This document shows positions 1 through 10,029 of a stretch of DNA of 64,000 nt, in pieces. Source of the stretch: Stentor roeselii (Eukaryota; Ciliophora; Heterotrichea; Heterotrichida; Stentoridae); NCBI GenBank assembly GCA_006503475.1, contig RSEH01000180.1, forward strand, positions 33,190 through 97,189. The letters are read 5' to 3'. The first letter of the stretch is position 1. The number at the start of each line of letters is the position of its first letter. The position numbers and the translations under genes were made by a program. A model generated the notes under the pieces. That model searched no databases. It was not told the DNA's origin and saw only the letters and a list, made by a program, of their open reading frames with translations.

Positions 1-504
1 AAAGTTCTCATCAGAATGAGAAAATTTAAAGTCTCTCAAAAGAAAATTTTTCCATAATTCCGGTTCCCAAGTAACTTGGTAAAATTCTTTAGAAACTTTT
101 GAAAGAATCAGCAAATCTGCAAGGCTCATGAATTTAAAGACTTCTAATAAGACTCTGCGACGAGTTGTATGGATTTTTAAGAGACTTGCTTGAAGTTCGG
201 TCGCTTCAGCTTTTTCGCAAATGTTGTAGAATTTTGAATTCCACCTTTCAAACCATTGATTGAAGACCTGAAGGTCTGAATCGTTTAACCAGATGTTAAG
301 GTCTGACTTGTAGATGAATTGATTCAGACTTGGCTTGAAACATTCCAGGTGGAAGTAAGTGAATGAGTAAAATTCTAAGAATTTTATTCTGATTTCACTT
401 TTAAGGATATTTGAACGGCATTTGCAGCAAGTTGTTTTGCCTGAGGAGGCTTGTTCAACTGTAAAGGATATCATTTTAAACCTGAGATCTTTTGAGATCG
501 ACAT
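1..504 (-). CDS. PARP-type zinc finger/F-box protein, 3' end outside window
   Basis: Reading the minus strand from an ATG at 504 gives 168 codons open to the window edge, so the C-terminal half is missing. Residues 26-55 form C-x2-C-x22-H-x2-C (C26, C29, H52, C55), matching the PARP-type zinc finger, with an acidic helix after it. Around residues 118-160 is an F-box-like segment (VLLEVFKFMSLADLL, then an ELW motif). The same order occurs in the genes at 1942, 8954, 35171 and 36746, so this is a fifth family member. By family knowledge the F-box would bind Skp1; what the zinc finger binds is unknown. A second in-frame Met at codon 11 is an alternative start. The XPA-like zinc subdomain seen in the relatives would lie beyond position 1. 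Confidence 0.8.
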   Translation of the reverse strand, partial: MSISKDLRFKMISFTVEQASSGKTTCCKCRSNILKSEIRIKFLEFYSFTYFHLECFKPSLNQFIYKSDLNIWLNDSDLQVFNQWFERWNSKFYNICEKAEATELQASLLKIHTTRRRVLLEVFKFMSLADLLILSKVSKEFYQVTWEPELWKNFLLRDFKFSHSDENF

Positions 505-1941
505 TTTGGATTATAATGATTTTGAAGATAATGAAGGGATCTTATATTTTTTATGTTTTATAGGAAAAACTTTTTAGAAATTGATTGAATGGGATATCAA
601 ATTGGGTTTTTTATTTGGATTATTGAATGGATGAAGGGTTTTAAATAATTAAGGTTTTAGCTGTTCTATGAATTATTACTTGAAAAGTAGGAATTTTGAT
701 TAGAGAAGAGTTTACTGAGAGTAAGTGTATATTTTTATAATATATGTTTGATAGTTGATTTTATATTTGATTTATTATTTAAATTATTCGCACCATATCT
801 TTCCAATATCAAATAATAGGATTATAAGCACATGATGAATAAGTTCTTATAAATACTTAATCCATTTGATTGAATAAATACGAATTTGAAGCCTTTCTAC
901 TTAAGTTGATTCAAAAAATTTATAATCTATTAATAAAAACTTATAAAAGAAAGTCAAATAAACTGTAATTTCTTATACTAGAGAGTAAGAGTAATAAATA
1001 AAATACTAGAGGATTCCCTTAAAATGAAAATATATTTTCGACTGATCACAAAGACATCAAATTAATCTATATTCTAAACTAATAAATTGTTCTTATTTGT
1101 CTAAGTCTAGAGGATTGCCCTAGAATATACCCTAGCCCAAAGTTATTAACTATATCTGCCCTCACTTTTGGCTAGGATTCTCACAAGAAAATCTTCTAGA
1201 GTAAAATGAAGCAGGATGTTAGTGATACTTGAAGTGTTTATCGACTCTACTATTTATATATTTTACTACAATTTCTTAAATCAAAACCAAAATTAGCCAC
1301 TTTAATTACATGTCTTCCTTTTGTTTTGAGTCACGAAGATTTATTGCAATCTTATAAGCCTCTATTTAGTCTTTTTCTATCAACATTGTCTAAATAAGCC
1401 TTGCTAGCTTTAAACAGGTCTTAATAAAGTTCGAAAAAATGTTTAAATATTAAAATATTTCTCAAATCTTTTGAAACAATTTATCGTTGAAGCAGACTAT
1501 TCTTCAATAGTGTAATCTTCTACTGTTGATTTCAATAGAAATAAGTTGAAAAAGTAAAAAATTTATAAATCTAGAATCTAATATTAGGAGAAACATTGAA
1601 AAAGAGACAAAATAGCACATTTTTTAAAGAGCTAAAAATGAGAATAGTTAAAATTGAGGTTGAGATGGAATATAATGCTTTGCCATTGAAGAAAAATAGT
1701 GACTACTTTATGAATTTGATCTTGAAATCTCCTATGAAAAAGAAAATCGGGATCCCAAATATCTATTTAGACGAAGAGAAATTAACATTATTTGGAAAAC
1801 TTTTCTGCTTTGATCAAGGATAACGTTTATTTAAGAGAATGCATCTACTCACAAACCTCCCAAATCCCTCGATACTCTAAAACAATCAAATAAACCCAAG
1901 AAATATTTTAAAAGAGCATTAAACTAAAAAAACTTTTTTAT
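505..1941. other. AT-rich intergenic region
   Basis: About 1.4 kb of very AT-rich DNA between two minus-strand family genes. I see no convincing gene. A short open frame near 1638-1823 (plus) gives about 61 residues of low-complexity basic protein with no recognisable domain and is probably chance. The promoter of the gene at 1-504 and the 3' flank of nothing else should lie here, since the next gene ends at 1942. Confidence 0.5.
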
Positions 1942-3051
1942 CTAGAGAGATAGAATAGATTGATAATCTTCACTATCAGAATCAGAAGACTTGCTGCATT
2001 TAATTTGATTCAAATCGAAATTCCCTTCTCCTTGACGAATAAATTTAAAGATGCTTTTTCTATATCCAAATTTCCAAAGAGTATTCGAGTTTATCCGATA
2101 CTTACAAGAATTAGAAGTTCTTGCATTATAATAGTCCATTTTTTCAACCTCAAGTCTCAAAATCGCTTGTTTTAAATCCTGAAAGTCCGGCCGATGTTTA
2201 ATAATATTCAAAATATAGCATTTTTGTGATTCTCTAAATCGATAAATAGCTTCTAAAACCAAATACTTGTACGTCATAAGTTTCTGTTTTTTTTCAAAGT
2301 ATTCCAAAGTTAGAAGACTTGGGTTGATAGAAAAAACATGACGAATCTTCCTCAAAGTAAATATTTCAAACTTCTCGCTTTTCAAGCATTCCTTACAAAT
2401 GACCTTATGAAGAATGGGACACTTGTAATATTTAACGATTGTCAAGACTTGAAAGCAAATTTTGCAGGTTAATCCTGACAATTCAATGAATTTATTCTTG
2501 GAATTTCCTTCTTTCCAGATGATTTTTCGATCTCGAAGCAAAAAAGTCTGCCAAAGTTCGTCTTCTGAGGCAGCCTGATAAAACTCTTTTGATACAAGGG
2601 AAAGAGTTAAAATATCAGAAATATTCAAAAACTTGAAAATCTCCAGAAAGGCTCTTCTTCGAGTCATTTGGACTTTTTGTAAAGTTTTTCTACGAGCTGT
2701 TAATGATGGTCTTGAGTTTGGGATAGCGACGAGGGTGTTGAAATTATCGAGCCAGGTGTCGAAGATCAGTGATGAGGAATTGTCTAGGTTTATCGTTAGG
2801 TCGGACTTCCAGATGTACTGAATGTTTTTTGGGATGAAGCAGTTGAGGTGGTACCTGGATTTGAAATAGCCTGGCACTGATATGCGAATATTTCCTCTTT
2901 CTATCAGTTCACCGCAACTAAGGCAAGGCGATTTTAGGCAACTTGGAGAGTTTTCAACTGTGAAAATCAATCTTTTGAATCCTGGGATATTATGTGAAAC
3001 CAATTTATTTTTATATTGAAAATTATCAAAAGTGAAATTGAAAGATTTCAT
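1942..3051 (-). CDS. PARP-type zinc finger/F-box/XPA-like zinc protein
   Basis: 369 residues from the first true ATG at 3051 (the frame is open five codons further only through a TTG). Residues 43-71 give C-x2-C-x21-H-x2-C (C43, C46, H68, C71), the PARP-type zinc-finger pattern. An F-box-like helix set follows at about 130-173 (AFLEIFKFLNISDIL, then DELWQTFLLRD). Next comes C-x2-C-x19-C-x2-C (C196, C199, C219, C222) followed by a KFEIFTLRK segment, spaced like the XPA zinc subdomain. The inferred role is a substrate receptor of an SCF-type ubiquitin ligase. Target and DNA-binding ability are unproven. The gene is head-to-head with the WD40 gene at 4013 across a 961-bp AT-rich spacer. Family members at 8954, 35171 and 36746 keep the same architecture and zinc spacings. 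Confidence 0.85.
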   Translation of the reverse strand: MKSFNFTFDNFQYKNKLVSHNIPGFKRLIFTVENSPSCLKSPCLSCGELIERGNIRISVPGYFKSRYHLNCFIPKNIQYIWKSDLTINLDNSSSLIFDTWLDNFNTLVAIPNSRPSLTARRKTLQKVQMTRRRAFLEIFKFLNISDILTLSLVSKEFYQAASEDELWQTFLLRDRKIIWKEGNSKNKFIELSGLTCKICFQVLTIVKYYKCPILHKVICKECLKSEKFEIFTLRKIRHVFSINPSLLTLEYFEKKQKLMTYKYLVLEAIYRFRESQKCYILNIIKHRPDFQDLKQAILRLEVEKMDYYNARTSNSCKYRINSNTLWKFGYRKSIFKFIRQGEGNFDLNQIKCSKSSDSDSEDYQSILSL

Positions 3052-4012
3052 TTTGAAGATTTTCAAAGGATGAGTAAAAATTGTTCAGTTAATTCAAAGG
3101 AAGATTAAAAATTTGAAAATCAGAATTATAGACAAATTGTATATGGAAAAATACAATGAAATTTTTTAAATAGTTCAGAATAAAAGTTTATAATTTGATA
3201 ATCTGATGTTAAAATATCTCCACTAAAGAATTTATTATATTATGTACTCCAAAATTAATCTTTAGTTCTTCAAAATAACCTTTCGATTATATGAACTCTT
3301 CAACGATAATAATATAATTTACTATCTACAAGATTACTAAAGAAAAGGTTAATTCTTTAATATAATATCATTACTTATATGAATTCCATAAAATTTCTTA
3401 TATATTCAGGAATATCATGAAATGCAGAAATTGATATCGAAGAGAAAATCCTATTATTCTAGAATAATTTATTTTGCATCTTTCAGCAAATCATTAATTA
3501 TCTTCGGCTTTGCAATCCTTATTATTTAAATCATAAATTTGATATCAAAGGTCTTTACTTATTTATTTCAAAAAAAAATCTAAAACCTTATCTCTTTTAG
3601 TAAATTATTTGATTTAAAGTATTAAATCTTAAACATTTTTCATTTCTCATTTCAAATTCTCTAAGTTTTGCTTTTAACTAATATATATTAAAAGTTTGCC
3701 TTTAGATCCCGTTTTAAGTGTACAAACAAGAGGTTTAATGATTTACTCATTAAAATTATATTGCCTCTTTCTCTGAAAATAATAATAAAGAAGAGAGATG
3801 AAAATAGTGATTCCTTCGATAAAACTAAACAAAATTGTAAGATTTATGAAATTCAGATAAAACTAATAATAATTAGCAGAGTCTTTTAATAAACAGTAAA
3901 TTTTCTATCTTCCCACAATTTCCCCTAAAATTTACATATATTAGAAGCTAGGTTTAAGGCAACCTTAAATTTCCTGAGTCAGATAATGATAATTCCTAGA
4001 GCTTATATATAA
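3052..4012. promoter_or_regulatory. AT-rich spacer between divergent family genes
   Basis: 961 bp separating the minus zinc-finger/F-box gene and the plus WD40 gene. It holds no open frame of note. It ends in TATATAA immediately before the ATG at 4013, an arrangement also seen before other starts here (for example 12982 and 55624), so 5' leaders are probably very short. It presumably contains both promoters; no specific site can be named. Confidence 0.4.
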
Positions 4013-6172
4013 ATGGGTGATATAATAAAACACTGCAACTGCGGAAGAACAGCAATTTTTATCTGCGAATGCACTCCTGTCTACTCCTGCCAAAGACATT
4101 TATTCGCTCATCTAAAGCAAAATATTCCCCATCGCCTGACTAAAATCACAGATTATTTTCTAATCCAAAAACAAGAAATCCTTGAAATAATCGAAAAAAA
4201 AATCAAAAAGATCCAATCAACCCAAGATGAACTTTCCGAAATCCTTCAAAAATTAATAAATTATGCATCAAAAACCCTAAACGACCTAAAAATTTCTTTA
4301 AATATCCATCAAGAAAAATTGCTAGAACTGAAAAATTCTCTTTTTTTTCATCCATCTCTACATCAAGAAACTACTTCAATTCGAAAACAAGTAAAAAATT
4401 TCGAATCTTCTTTAATGAAAAACTTGTTGGAATTCACAGAAAATTACTTAAAAACAATCAAAGATAAGGTAAAAACATTTGCAAAAGAAAAAAAAGAAAA
4501 TATTCAAAAAACTAGCGCAAATGAATATATCAGTGATGAGATTTCTCCGATGGATCAATGGAAAGTCTCGTTTTTCGTTGATAATATCGGAAAGATCACA
4601 TCTATTTCTCTTAGTAAGTCCGAAAATTTCTTTGCTTTCGGGTCAGAAGATTCGACTGTGAGAGTTTTCAATGTGCCGCAAAAAAGAATGGAATGCATTT
4701 TATTTGGACATCTTGGAAGAGTTTTATGTGTTGAAATGACCAATTCAGAAAAATTTGTCATTTCTGGCTCAGATGATAAAACTATTAGAGTCTGGGATTT
4801 CGCTTCAAAAAAAACACTGAAAATCTTGGAGAATAACAATCAAAAGGTTAAATGGCTTTCATTGTCAGATGATGACAAGTATTTAGTGAGTTCAGGCGCT
4901 AATAACAAGGCTTTTGTTTGGAAATTGTCAGAAAATAAGATTATTTCTAATTTGGATTATATCAGTGGATTTATTAAGCCTTTGTTCGACAGTCCAAGCA
5001 CTTTTGTGTATGCTTATGAAAAAAGCTTGAAAATGAATTCAATTTTAAAATTAAGTTTCAAAAGCTTTTTGTATTCGCACCATATCAGCTGCTTTACTCT
5101 TTGTAACGAGAGAAAGAATGCATTAATAGTATTTAGATGTCTTGATCTTATAATTGAAGTAGTACTGAGAACCTTTACACAAATTCATCAAATTTCTATC
5201 AACCCCCATAAATTTCAAGGAAATTTATTGAGTTTCGGTTACGTCCCAAAGTTAGATTTTTTGTATCTTTCAGACAACATCAAAGAATTTCAGCTAATCT
5301 TTGATAGATCCAAGGAATCAAAACTTATGATTTTAACTAAAGAACATACTTCATTGTATCCATCATCATTATCCTCTATCTTTTATTTTTCATCAGAAAA
5401 CTCTATCGGATTCTTTAAAATTCCTGAAGATGAAATCGAGGTTCTCATATCTTTTTCTTATTTCGACGCAGTTGTTTCAATTACTTCCCACGACAATAAT
5501 TTATTTTTATTCACTTCATTTCAAAATCGAATTTCAGTCTTTAATATCGAACTCGGCACTGTGACTTGTGAACTTCCAGACTTTTGCTGCAAAGTTTCCA
5601 ACCTGGCGATAAGTAAAAGCAACTCATATATAATTTCAACTCATATATGTGGCAAGATAAAAGTGTGGAATTTAGGAAACGTTTCTTTGGTTTCTACTTT
5701 CGCCTTAAAATCAAAAAAATTTACTTGTATTTGTTTTTCTCAACAAGAGAAACTTTTCGCTTTTAGCTCGAATGATAAGAGAGTTACCTTGCATGGCCTT
5801 CAAGATTCTCTCCAGATAAGCAAGTTTGAAATATGCCTGACAACTGTAAAGAGTTTAAGCTTTTCACATGATGATACTTTTTTGTTGATTGGGGAAGAAA
5901 ATGGATGTGTTAGAGGATTTAGGCTTTGTGATATGGTTCAAATATTTTTACTCTGTGGTGCGAAGAAAGGGGCCATGCTTGTTAGAGTCTCGGATAATGG
6001 AAATTTTGTTATTGTTGGAGATGGACAAGGAACGGTAAGGGTTTGGGATAGGAGTCAGGCTAAGGTGGTTGATAATGTTAGAGGAATTAATGAGAGCTTG
6101 AAATGGAGTCAGAAATATCTGGAGTTTAAAACAGATTTTGAAAAGTTTTATAAAGGTCGAAGAAAAGATTAG
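4013..6172 (+). CDS. B-box-like zinc/coiled-coil/WD40-repeat protein
   Basis: 719 residues. The first 40 hold a compact Cys/His cluster (CNC at 8-10, CEC at 18-20, then SCQRHLFAHL and a His at 40), resembling a B-box-type zinc finger. Residues about 45-170 are a Lys/Glu-rich coiled coil. From about 180 to 700 there are WD40-type repeats ending in VRVFNV, IRVWDF, IKVWNL and VRVWDR, enough for one or two propellers. A paralogue lies at 10030 with the same layout, about half identical by eye. The family function is unknown. WD40 propellers bind proteins, and the N-terminal zinc plus coiled coil suggests an oligomeric scaffold or ligase-like protein. It lies divergently next to a zinc-finger/F-box gene, as does its paralogue. 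Confidence 0.85.
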   Translation: MGDIIKHCNCGRTAIFICECTPVYSCQRHLFAHLKQNIPHRLTKITDYFLIQKQEILEIIEKKIKKIQSTQDELSEILQKLINYASKTLNDLKISLNIHQEKLLELKNSLFFHPSLHQETTSIRKQVKNFESSLMKNLLEFTENYLKTIKDKVKTFAKEKKENIQKTSANEYISDEISPMDQWKVSFFVDNIGKITSISLSKSENFFAFGSEDSTVRVFNVPQKRMECILFGHLGRVLCVEMTNSEKFVISGSDDKTIRVWDFASKKTLKILENNNQKVKWLSLSDDDKYLVSSGANNKAFVWKLSENKIISNLDYISGFIKPLFDSPSTFVYAYEKSLKMNSILKLSFKSFLYSHHISCFTLCNERKNALIVFRCLDLIIEVVLRTFTQIHQISINPHKFQGNLLSFGYVPKLDFLYLSDNIKEFQLIFDRSKESKLMILTKEHTSLYPSSLSSIFYFSSENSIGFFKIPEDEIEVLISFSYFDAVVSITSHDNNLFLFTSFQNRISVFNIELGTVTCELPDFCCKVSNLAISKSNSYIISTHICGKIKVWNLGNVSLVSTFALKSKKFTCICFSQQEKLFAFSSNDKRVTLHGLQDSLQISKFEICLTTVKSLSFSHDDTFLLIGEENGCVRGFRLCDMVQIFLLCGAKKGAMLVRVSDNGNFVIVGDGQGTVRVWDRSQAKVVDNVRGINESLKWSQKYLEFKTDFEKFYKGRRKD

Positions 6173-7516
6173 ATATGATAATTATGATTTTAAATTGAGT
6201 TTTAGAATATTTGAATGTTGATGTGAGAGGGAAGTTAAATTAAGAAGAATCGAATAGAATTAATTATTTAAGAGATAAGATATTTTAATGATTTGGCCTA
6301 GACTGCTGAATTTCAAGTTTTTTAAGTCAGATAAATTATATAAATATGAGGTATAGGATTTAAGCAGATGATAGCATTATAATAGGTAATTAATTGACTA
6401 AGAAGGTTTATTTCAATCATCTTTCGATTGATTACTGGCTATTATATTAAATTAAATCTTACTTTCGATAAATTTCAATAATATTAAAAAAAATTCACAA
6501 CAGTTCAGATTATCCTACTAACTAATATAATAACTGATGGTCTTAGTAAATAAAATGAATTCAATATCCAAATAGCAATATAATTTTGATGAAAGCCTTT
6601 ATAAATTGAATAACTTTCTCGAAATCATTTAATATCATGAAACTCGATAGTTTTTAGACCCCCTACTTATATGATTTTGTGTAATTTACCATAAATTTTA
6701 TTTTTAGTCGTTTAGTAGGTGAACACATTCTGATCATATTCCAAAATAAACTTAACACCTTCTCAAGAGAGGATTTTTTAGTAATTCTCAAGGTCTAGGA
6801 ATCACTTGAGCTTGAGTAATAAAAGGAAATCCACTAAATTCAAAATTTATTCAATAAAATTCAAAGTTTTCACCCAAATAAACAGAGTTTTTTTAACTAA
6901 TATGAAAGATTTATCCCAGAGTGATTAATACCAAGTTTGACTCTCTGAGATTGTTTAAGGTAGTTTTTCTAAATCTTTTGGATTATTTCATCTGGTGACT
7001 TTATGTTTTTGTTAAGAAATCAGCATAGCGGATAAATTTTATGTACTGAGTCGTTAATCAGAAGTATGATAATCGAAAAATCACTTGAAACTCAATCAAG
7101 ACATGATATAATCTTAAAACTCAAAAGATCTTGTGATCACTTATTTTTCATTAGAAAAACTCCCTAAGGTTCTTGAAATTTGCACTCTACAACTGAATTC
7201 TCTTCAGTACTTAAAATACTTACAGTGATCTAGAAACAAAAATAATCTCATTGATCAACTGATCACAACTCCATCAATTACCCAAAGATCACTCAAACTC
7301 TCCATCTAAATTTTCACTTTAAACACTTATAAATTCTAAATGATTCACTACTAAATAAATCAACTCACTTATCAAGATCCAACTAAAAAATCTACCCCAA
7401 ATAATCCTTCTAAATTTTCTATGAAAATCTAATTTTTCCATTCTCAGAATCAAAATTCCCTAAAAATTAATAATTTTCCAAACTGAAATTATAAGGAAGC
7501 GTTTTATCTAAATAAA
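6173..7516. other. AT-rich intergenic region
   Basis: 1.34 kb of AT-rich sequence with stops in all frames. I see no gene, structured RNA or clear repeat. It must contain the 3' flank of the WD40 gene and the promoter of the membrane-protein gene at 7517. Confidence 0.5.
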
Positions 7517-8314
7517 ATGAAAGAATTGAAAATCTTCGGATTTAGAAGCACCGTAGTTTGGTCTGTTTTCATCGTATTGATCATTTCAATATTCGCTTTT
7601 ATGCTAGCTTCTCTGGGAGTCGATGACTGGGTGAAGTTAAGACCAGAAGATGCAGACGTCTACGATTTCAAAGGCAACTTGCTGAAGGTGTTAGACGGGC
7701 TAACGAAAATCCCAAATCCAGCTAAATACAAAAATCCCTTAGCGGAGCCAGTCGACATCTCTGACAACGTGTACGGAAAACTATCCTGCTCAGCTGATTT
7801 CCTGATAGCGACCAATCCCCGAGGCGGTTTATACCCAAGTGATAAGCTTTACCTTTCCTGGGGCGACATGTTTGATAACCTTTGGATTGGAGGAGGCTTG
7901 TACCTTGCTTTTGAGATCGTTGCTCTTGTGTGTTGCGTTGTCATTGTTGTTACTTTAGTCTTGTTTTACTATGATGTTTATTACTTCAATCTCAACTTTT
8001 TTAGCTCTGTTTGTATGTGGGTCTCGCATGTCATCGCTATTCTTGGGTGGATTGGCATTGTTGGACCGAGCTTTAAAGGAGATTGTGATGAACTTACTAA
8101 TGGAAGTGGAGCTCCGACTGTCTGTGCACTTCAGGGACCGAAACTTGGAGTTTTTATTTTGATTTATGCGAGCTTTGTTATGGTTATTTATTATGTGTGC
8201 TTTTGTGTCTTTGTGCATAATTTTGATGAAGGGTCCAAAGTTGTTAGTGTTAATGAAATTACTACCAAGAGAGAAACGGAAGCTCAACAGCTTAAAAATG
8301 AAAATTTAGAGTAG
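7517..8314 (+). CDS. Four-helix membrane protein (claudin/PMP22-like topology)
   Basis: 265 residues with four hydrophobic helices at about 12-34, 126-152, 164-184 and 211-233. A large loop of about 90 residues lies between helices 1 and 2, and a short Cys-containing loop (GDC, TVC) between 3 and 4. Both termini are predicted cytosolic; the tail is charged (KRETEAQQLKNENLE). The topology matches claudin/PMP22-like tetraspan proteins, but the diagnostic W-GLW-C-C motif is not clear, so the family is not named. GC content and codon choice look richer than the flanks, as in other expressed genes here. It is isolated between two long AT-rich spacers. Likely location is the plasma membrane or a vesicle; no partner is indicated. 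Confidence 0.75.
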   Translation: MKELKIFGFRSTVVWSVFIVLIISIFAFMLASLGVDDWVKLRPEDADVYDFKGNLLKVLDGLTKIPNPAKYKNPLAEPVDISDNVYGKLSCSADFLIATNPRGGLYPSDKLYLSWGDMFDNLWIGGGLYLAFEIVALVCCVVIVVTLVLFYYDVYYFNLNFFSSVCMWVSHVIAILGWIGIVGPSFKGDCDELTNGSGAPTVCALQGPKLGVFILIYASFVMVIYYVCFCVFVHNFDEGSKVVSVNEITTKRETEAQQLKNENLE

Positions 8315-8953
8315 GTAATAGAGTAGATTTAGAAAGACAGGATTTATTAGTTTTTTGTGATTTTTTTTGGATTTTTGGATTTATAGGGATTGGCTTTTTC
8401 GAGGGAATGTTATTTAGTGAACTAGGCACTGTATACTTTATTAAAACTAGAAAATTTTACGATCTTAGAATACCCAGTAAAATAGGATTGAATCCTGTTG
8501 AAAAATTGGAAGTTTTTCAAAAACTATTTAAAATATGATAAAACCTTTAATACCAGACATTATATTTATTTTTTTCGTAGATACTAGCATTTGAAATAAG
8601 TTTATCAACAAGATATTAATTATAAACTAAGTTTTTAGTAAATTTATCAAGGTCGTCCTAGAAAATCTGTTCAATTTCAGACTCATAAAATTTCTACAGA
8701 AATCATTAAAAAAACAACTTATTATTTATCTCCTGTACCAACAAGCAGGATAATAAAAAACTTGTATTCTATTTGCATTCACTTTAAATCTTTAATTATA
8801 ATATAAAGATTTGGATCCTCTAATGAACTACATTTCTATACTAATTGAAACTCATCAAAAAAAAATTTCAATAAAAATTAACTAAAACTGATAAAATGAT
8901 TTACAACCCTTTAAACTTATCTCAAATATATTTATCTAAATATAACTTAGTTC
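8315..8953. other. AT-rich intergenic region between convergent genes
   Basis: 639 bp of AT-rich DNA between the 3' ends of the membrane-protein gene and the minus zinc-finger/F-box gene. No gene or repeat is visible. It is much longer than other convergent gaps in the window (7-30 bp). Confidence 0.5.
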
Positions 8954-10018
8954 CTAGTAGCAATCAAACATTAACTGTTTTTCTCCAATATAATCATCAA
9001 AATTCAACTCTTTACCTTTCCTGATAAAATCAAACATTTTTTCAAACAAACTTCCTCTAACAACTCTCTGATAATCCGATTTCCACAATTCCAAATCATA
9101 ATACTTATTATCCATGACTTTCAAGTCCATCAAACTAACATCCAAGTCTTCAAAGCTCTTCAAAACTTCTAAATTCGTGCAAAATTTTCCAAGAAACTCA
9201 AGAACTTTTGCCTTTCTTTGATTTCTGAACAACATAAGCCCCTTTTCAAACAACACCCTATAAGTGACTTTAGAAAATCCATCATAAGTCCACCATGAAA
9301 CTTTAACCAAATCCGAGTTAATTCCATAAATCTTCATAATCTGAGTCTTGTTAATCAACCTAAACTTATCAAGTTTTAAGCAATTTTTACACAAAGTCCT
9401 TTTGATCATAGGGCACCTGCTGAAAGTTTCATCATCAGGCCTAAGCTTGCATTCAATACAATTCGAGTAAAAGCAGGTAACATAAGTCTTTTTCACGTCA
9501 GTTTCACTTGAATCAGGCCTGAAAGACTTGAAATCTCTTGCAAGTAAAAATTCCCAAAGTTCTTTTTCCCAGATCAGGGTGTAAAAGTTTTTATTTACCT
9601 TTGAAAGTGAATGAACCAGGTCGAAAACATCGAGAAATTTAAAAACTTCTAAAAAAATTCTTCGATTTTGAACTCGCACTTCAAATTTCTGAATATTTGA
9701 CAGATTTGGACAGTATGGTGCCCTGTTCAACGGGAAATAATTCGCATTCCAAGCGTTGAGCCAGTCTTTAAAGACTGCCATGGAAGACTCGCTCAGAACC
9801 ATCTTCACATCTTCTATTAAAATGAACTGGTTTGACTTTGGAATGAAGCAGTTTAAGTGAAAATAATCGGATTTTACCATGATTTTGTGGTAGACGACTC
9901 GGATTTCACCCTTTTCGAGTTTTTTGGTACAGGTGGTGCATTCGGTTTTATCTGATCTGGAGTTTTCAACGTGAAAGTTGATGCGAAATAATTCTTTTCG
10001 AGGGGAAAAGTATCTCAT
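8954..10018 (-). CDS. PARP-type zinc finger/F-box/XPA-like zinc protein
   Basis: 354 residues. C27, C30, H54 and C57 form C-x2-C-x23-H-x2-C with the PARP-finger context (FHVENSRSDKTECTTC, then GEIRV). The F-box region is about 119-162 (IFLEVFKFLDVFDLV, KELWEFLLARDF). C187, C190, C210 and C213 form C-x2-C-x19-C-x2-C with a middle RCP. The following KFRLINKTQIMKIYGI closely recalls the XPA stretch that follows its zinc finger (a K-x-LI-x-KT pattern and then a YLL-like turn). This is the best case for an XPA-like subdomain in the family. The gene starts only 11 bp from the divergent WD40 gene at 10030. Inferred function is an SCF substrate receptor with nucleic-acid-type zinc modules; this is not established. 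Confidence 0.87.
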   Translation of the reverse strand: MRYFSPRKELFRINFHVENSRSDKTECTTCTKKLEKGEIRVVYHKIMVKSDYFHLNCFIPKSNQFILIEDVKMVLSESSMAVFKDWLNAWNANYFPLNRAPYCPNLSNIQKFEVRVQNRRIFLEVFKFLDVFDLVHSLSKVNKNFYTLIWEKELWEFLLARDFKSFRPDSSETDVKKTYVTCFYSNCIECKLRPDDETFSRCPMIKRTLCKNCLKLDKFRLINKTQIMKIYGINSDLVKVSWWTYDGFSKVTYRVLFEKGLMLFRNQRKAKVLEFLGKFCTNLEVLKSFEDLDVSLMDLKVMDNKYYDLELWKSDYQRVVRGSLFEKMFDFIRKGKELNFDDYIGEKQLMFDCY

Positions 10019-10029
10019 ATTGGAATATA
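10019..10029. promoter_or_regulatory. 11-bp gap between divergent start codons
   Basis: Only ATTGGAATATA separates the minus start codon (10016-10018) from the plus ATG (10030). Both N-terminal zinc domains begin within the first 10-30 codons, so neither start can move far downstream. The two transcripts must have tiny leaders, or each promoter must lie inside the other gene's coding region. Confidence 0.7.

Noticed and set aside
1596-1823. Short plus-strand open frame of 75 codons
   Set aside because: It begins at TTG, has low-complexity basic composition, no domain and lies in AT-rich spacer; not supported as a gene.
8312-8327. GT-AG segment of 16 nt across the stop of the four-helix membrane protein gene
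   Set aside because: Splicing gives a few residues and soon another stop; the tail already looks complete.
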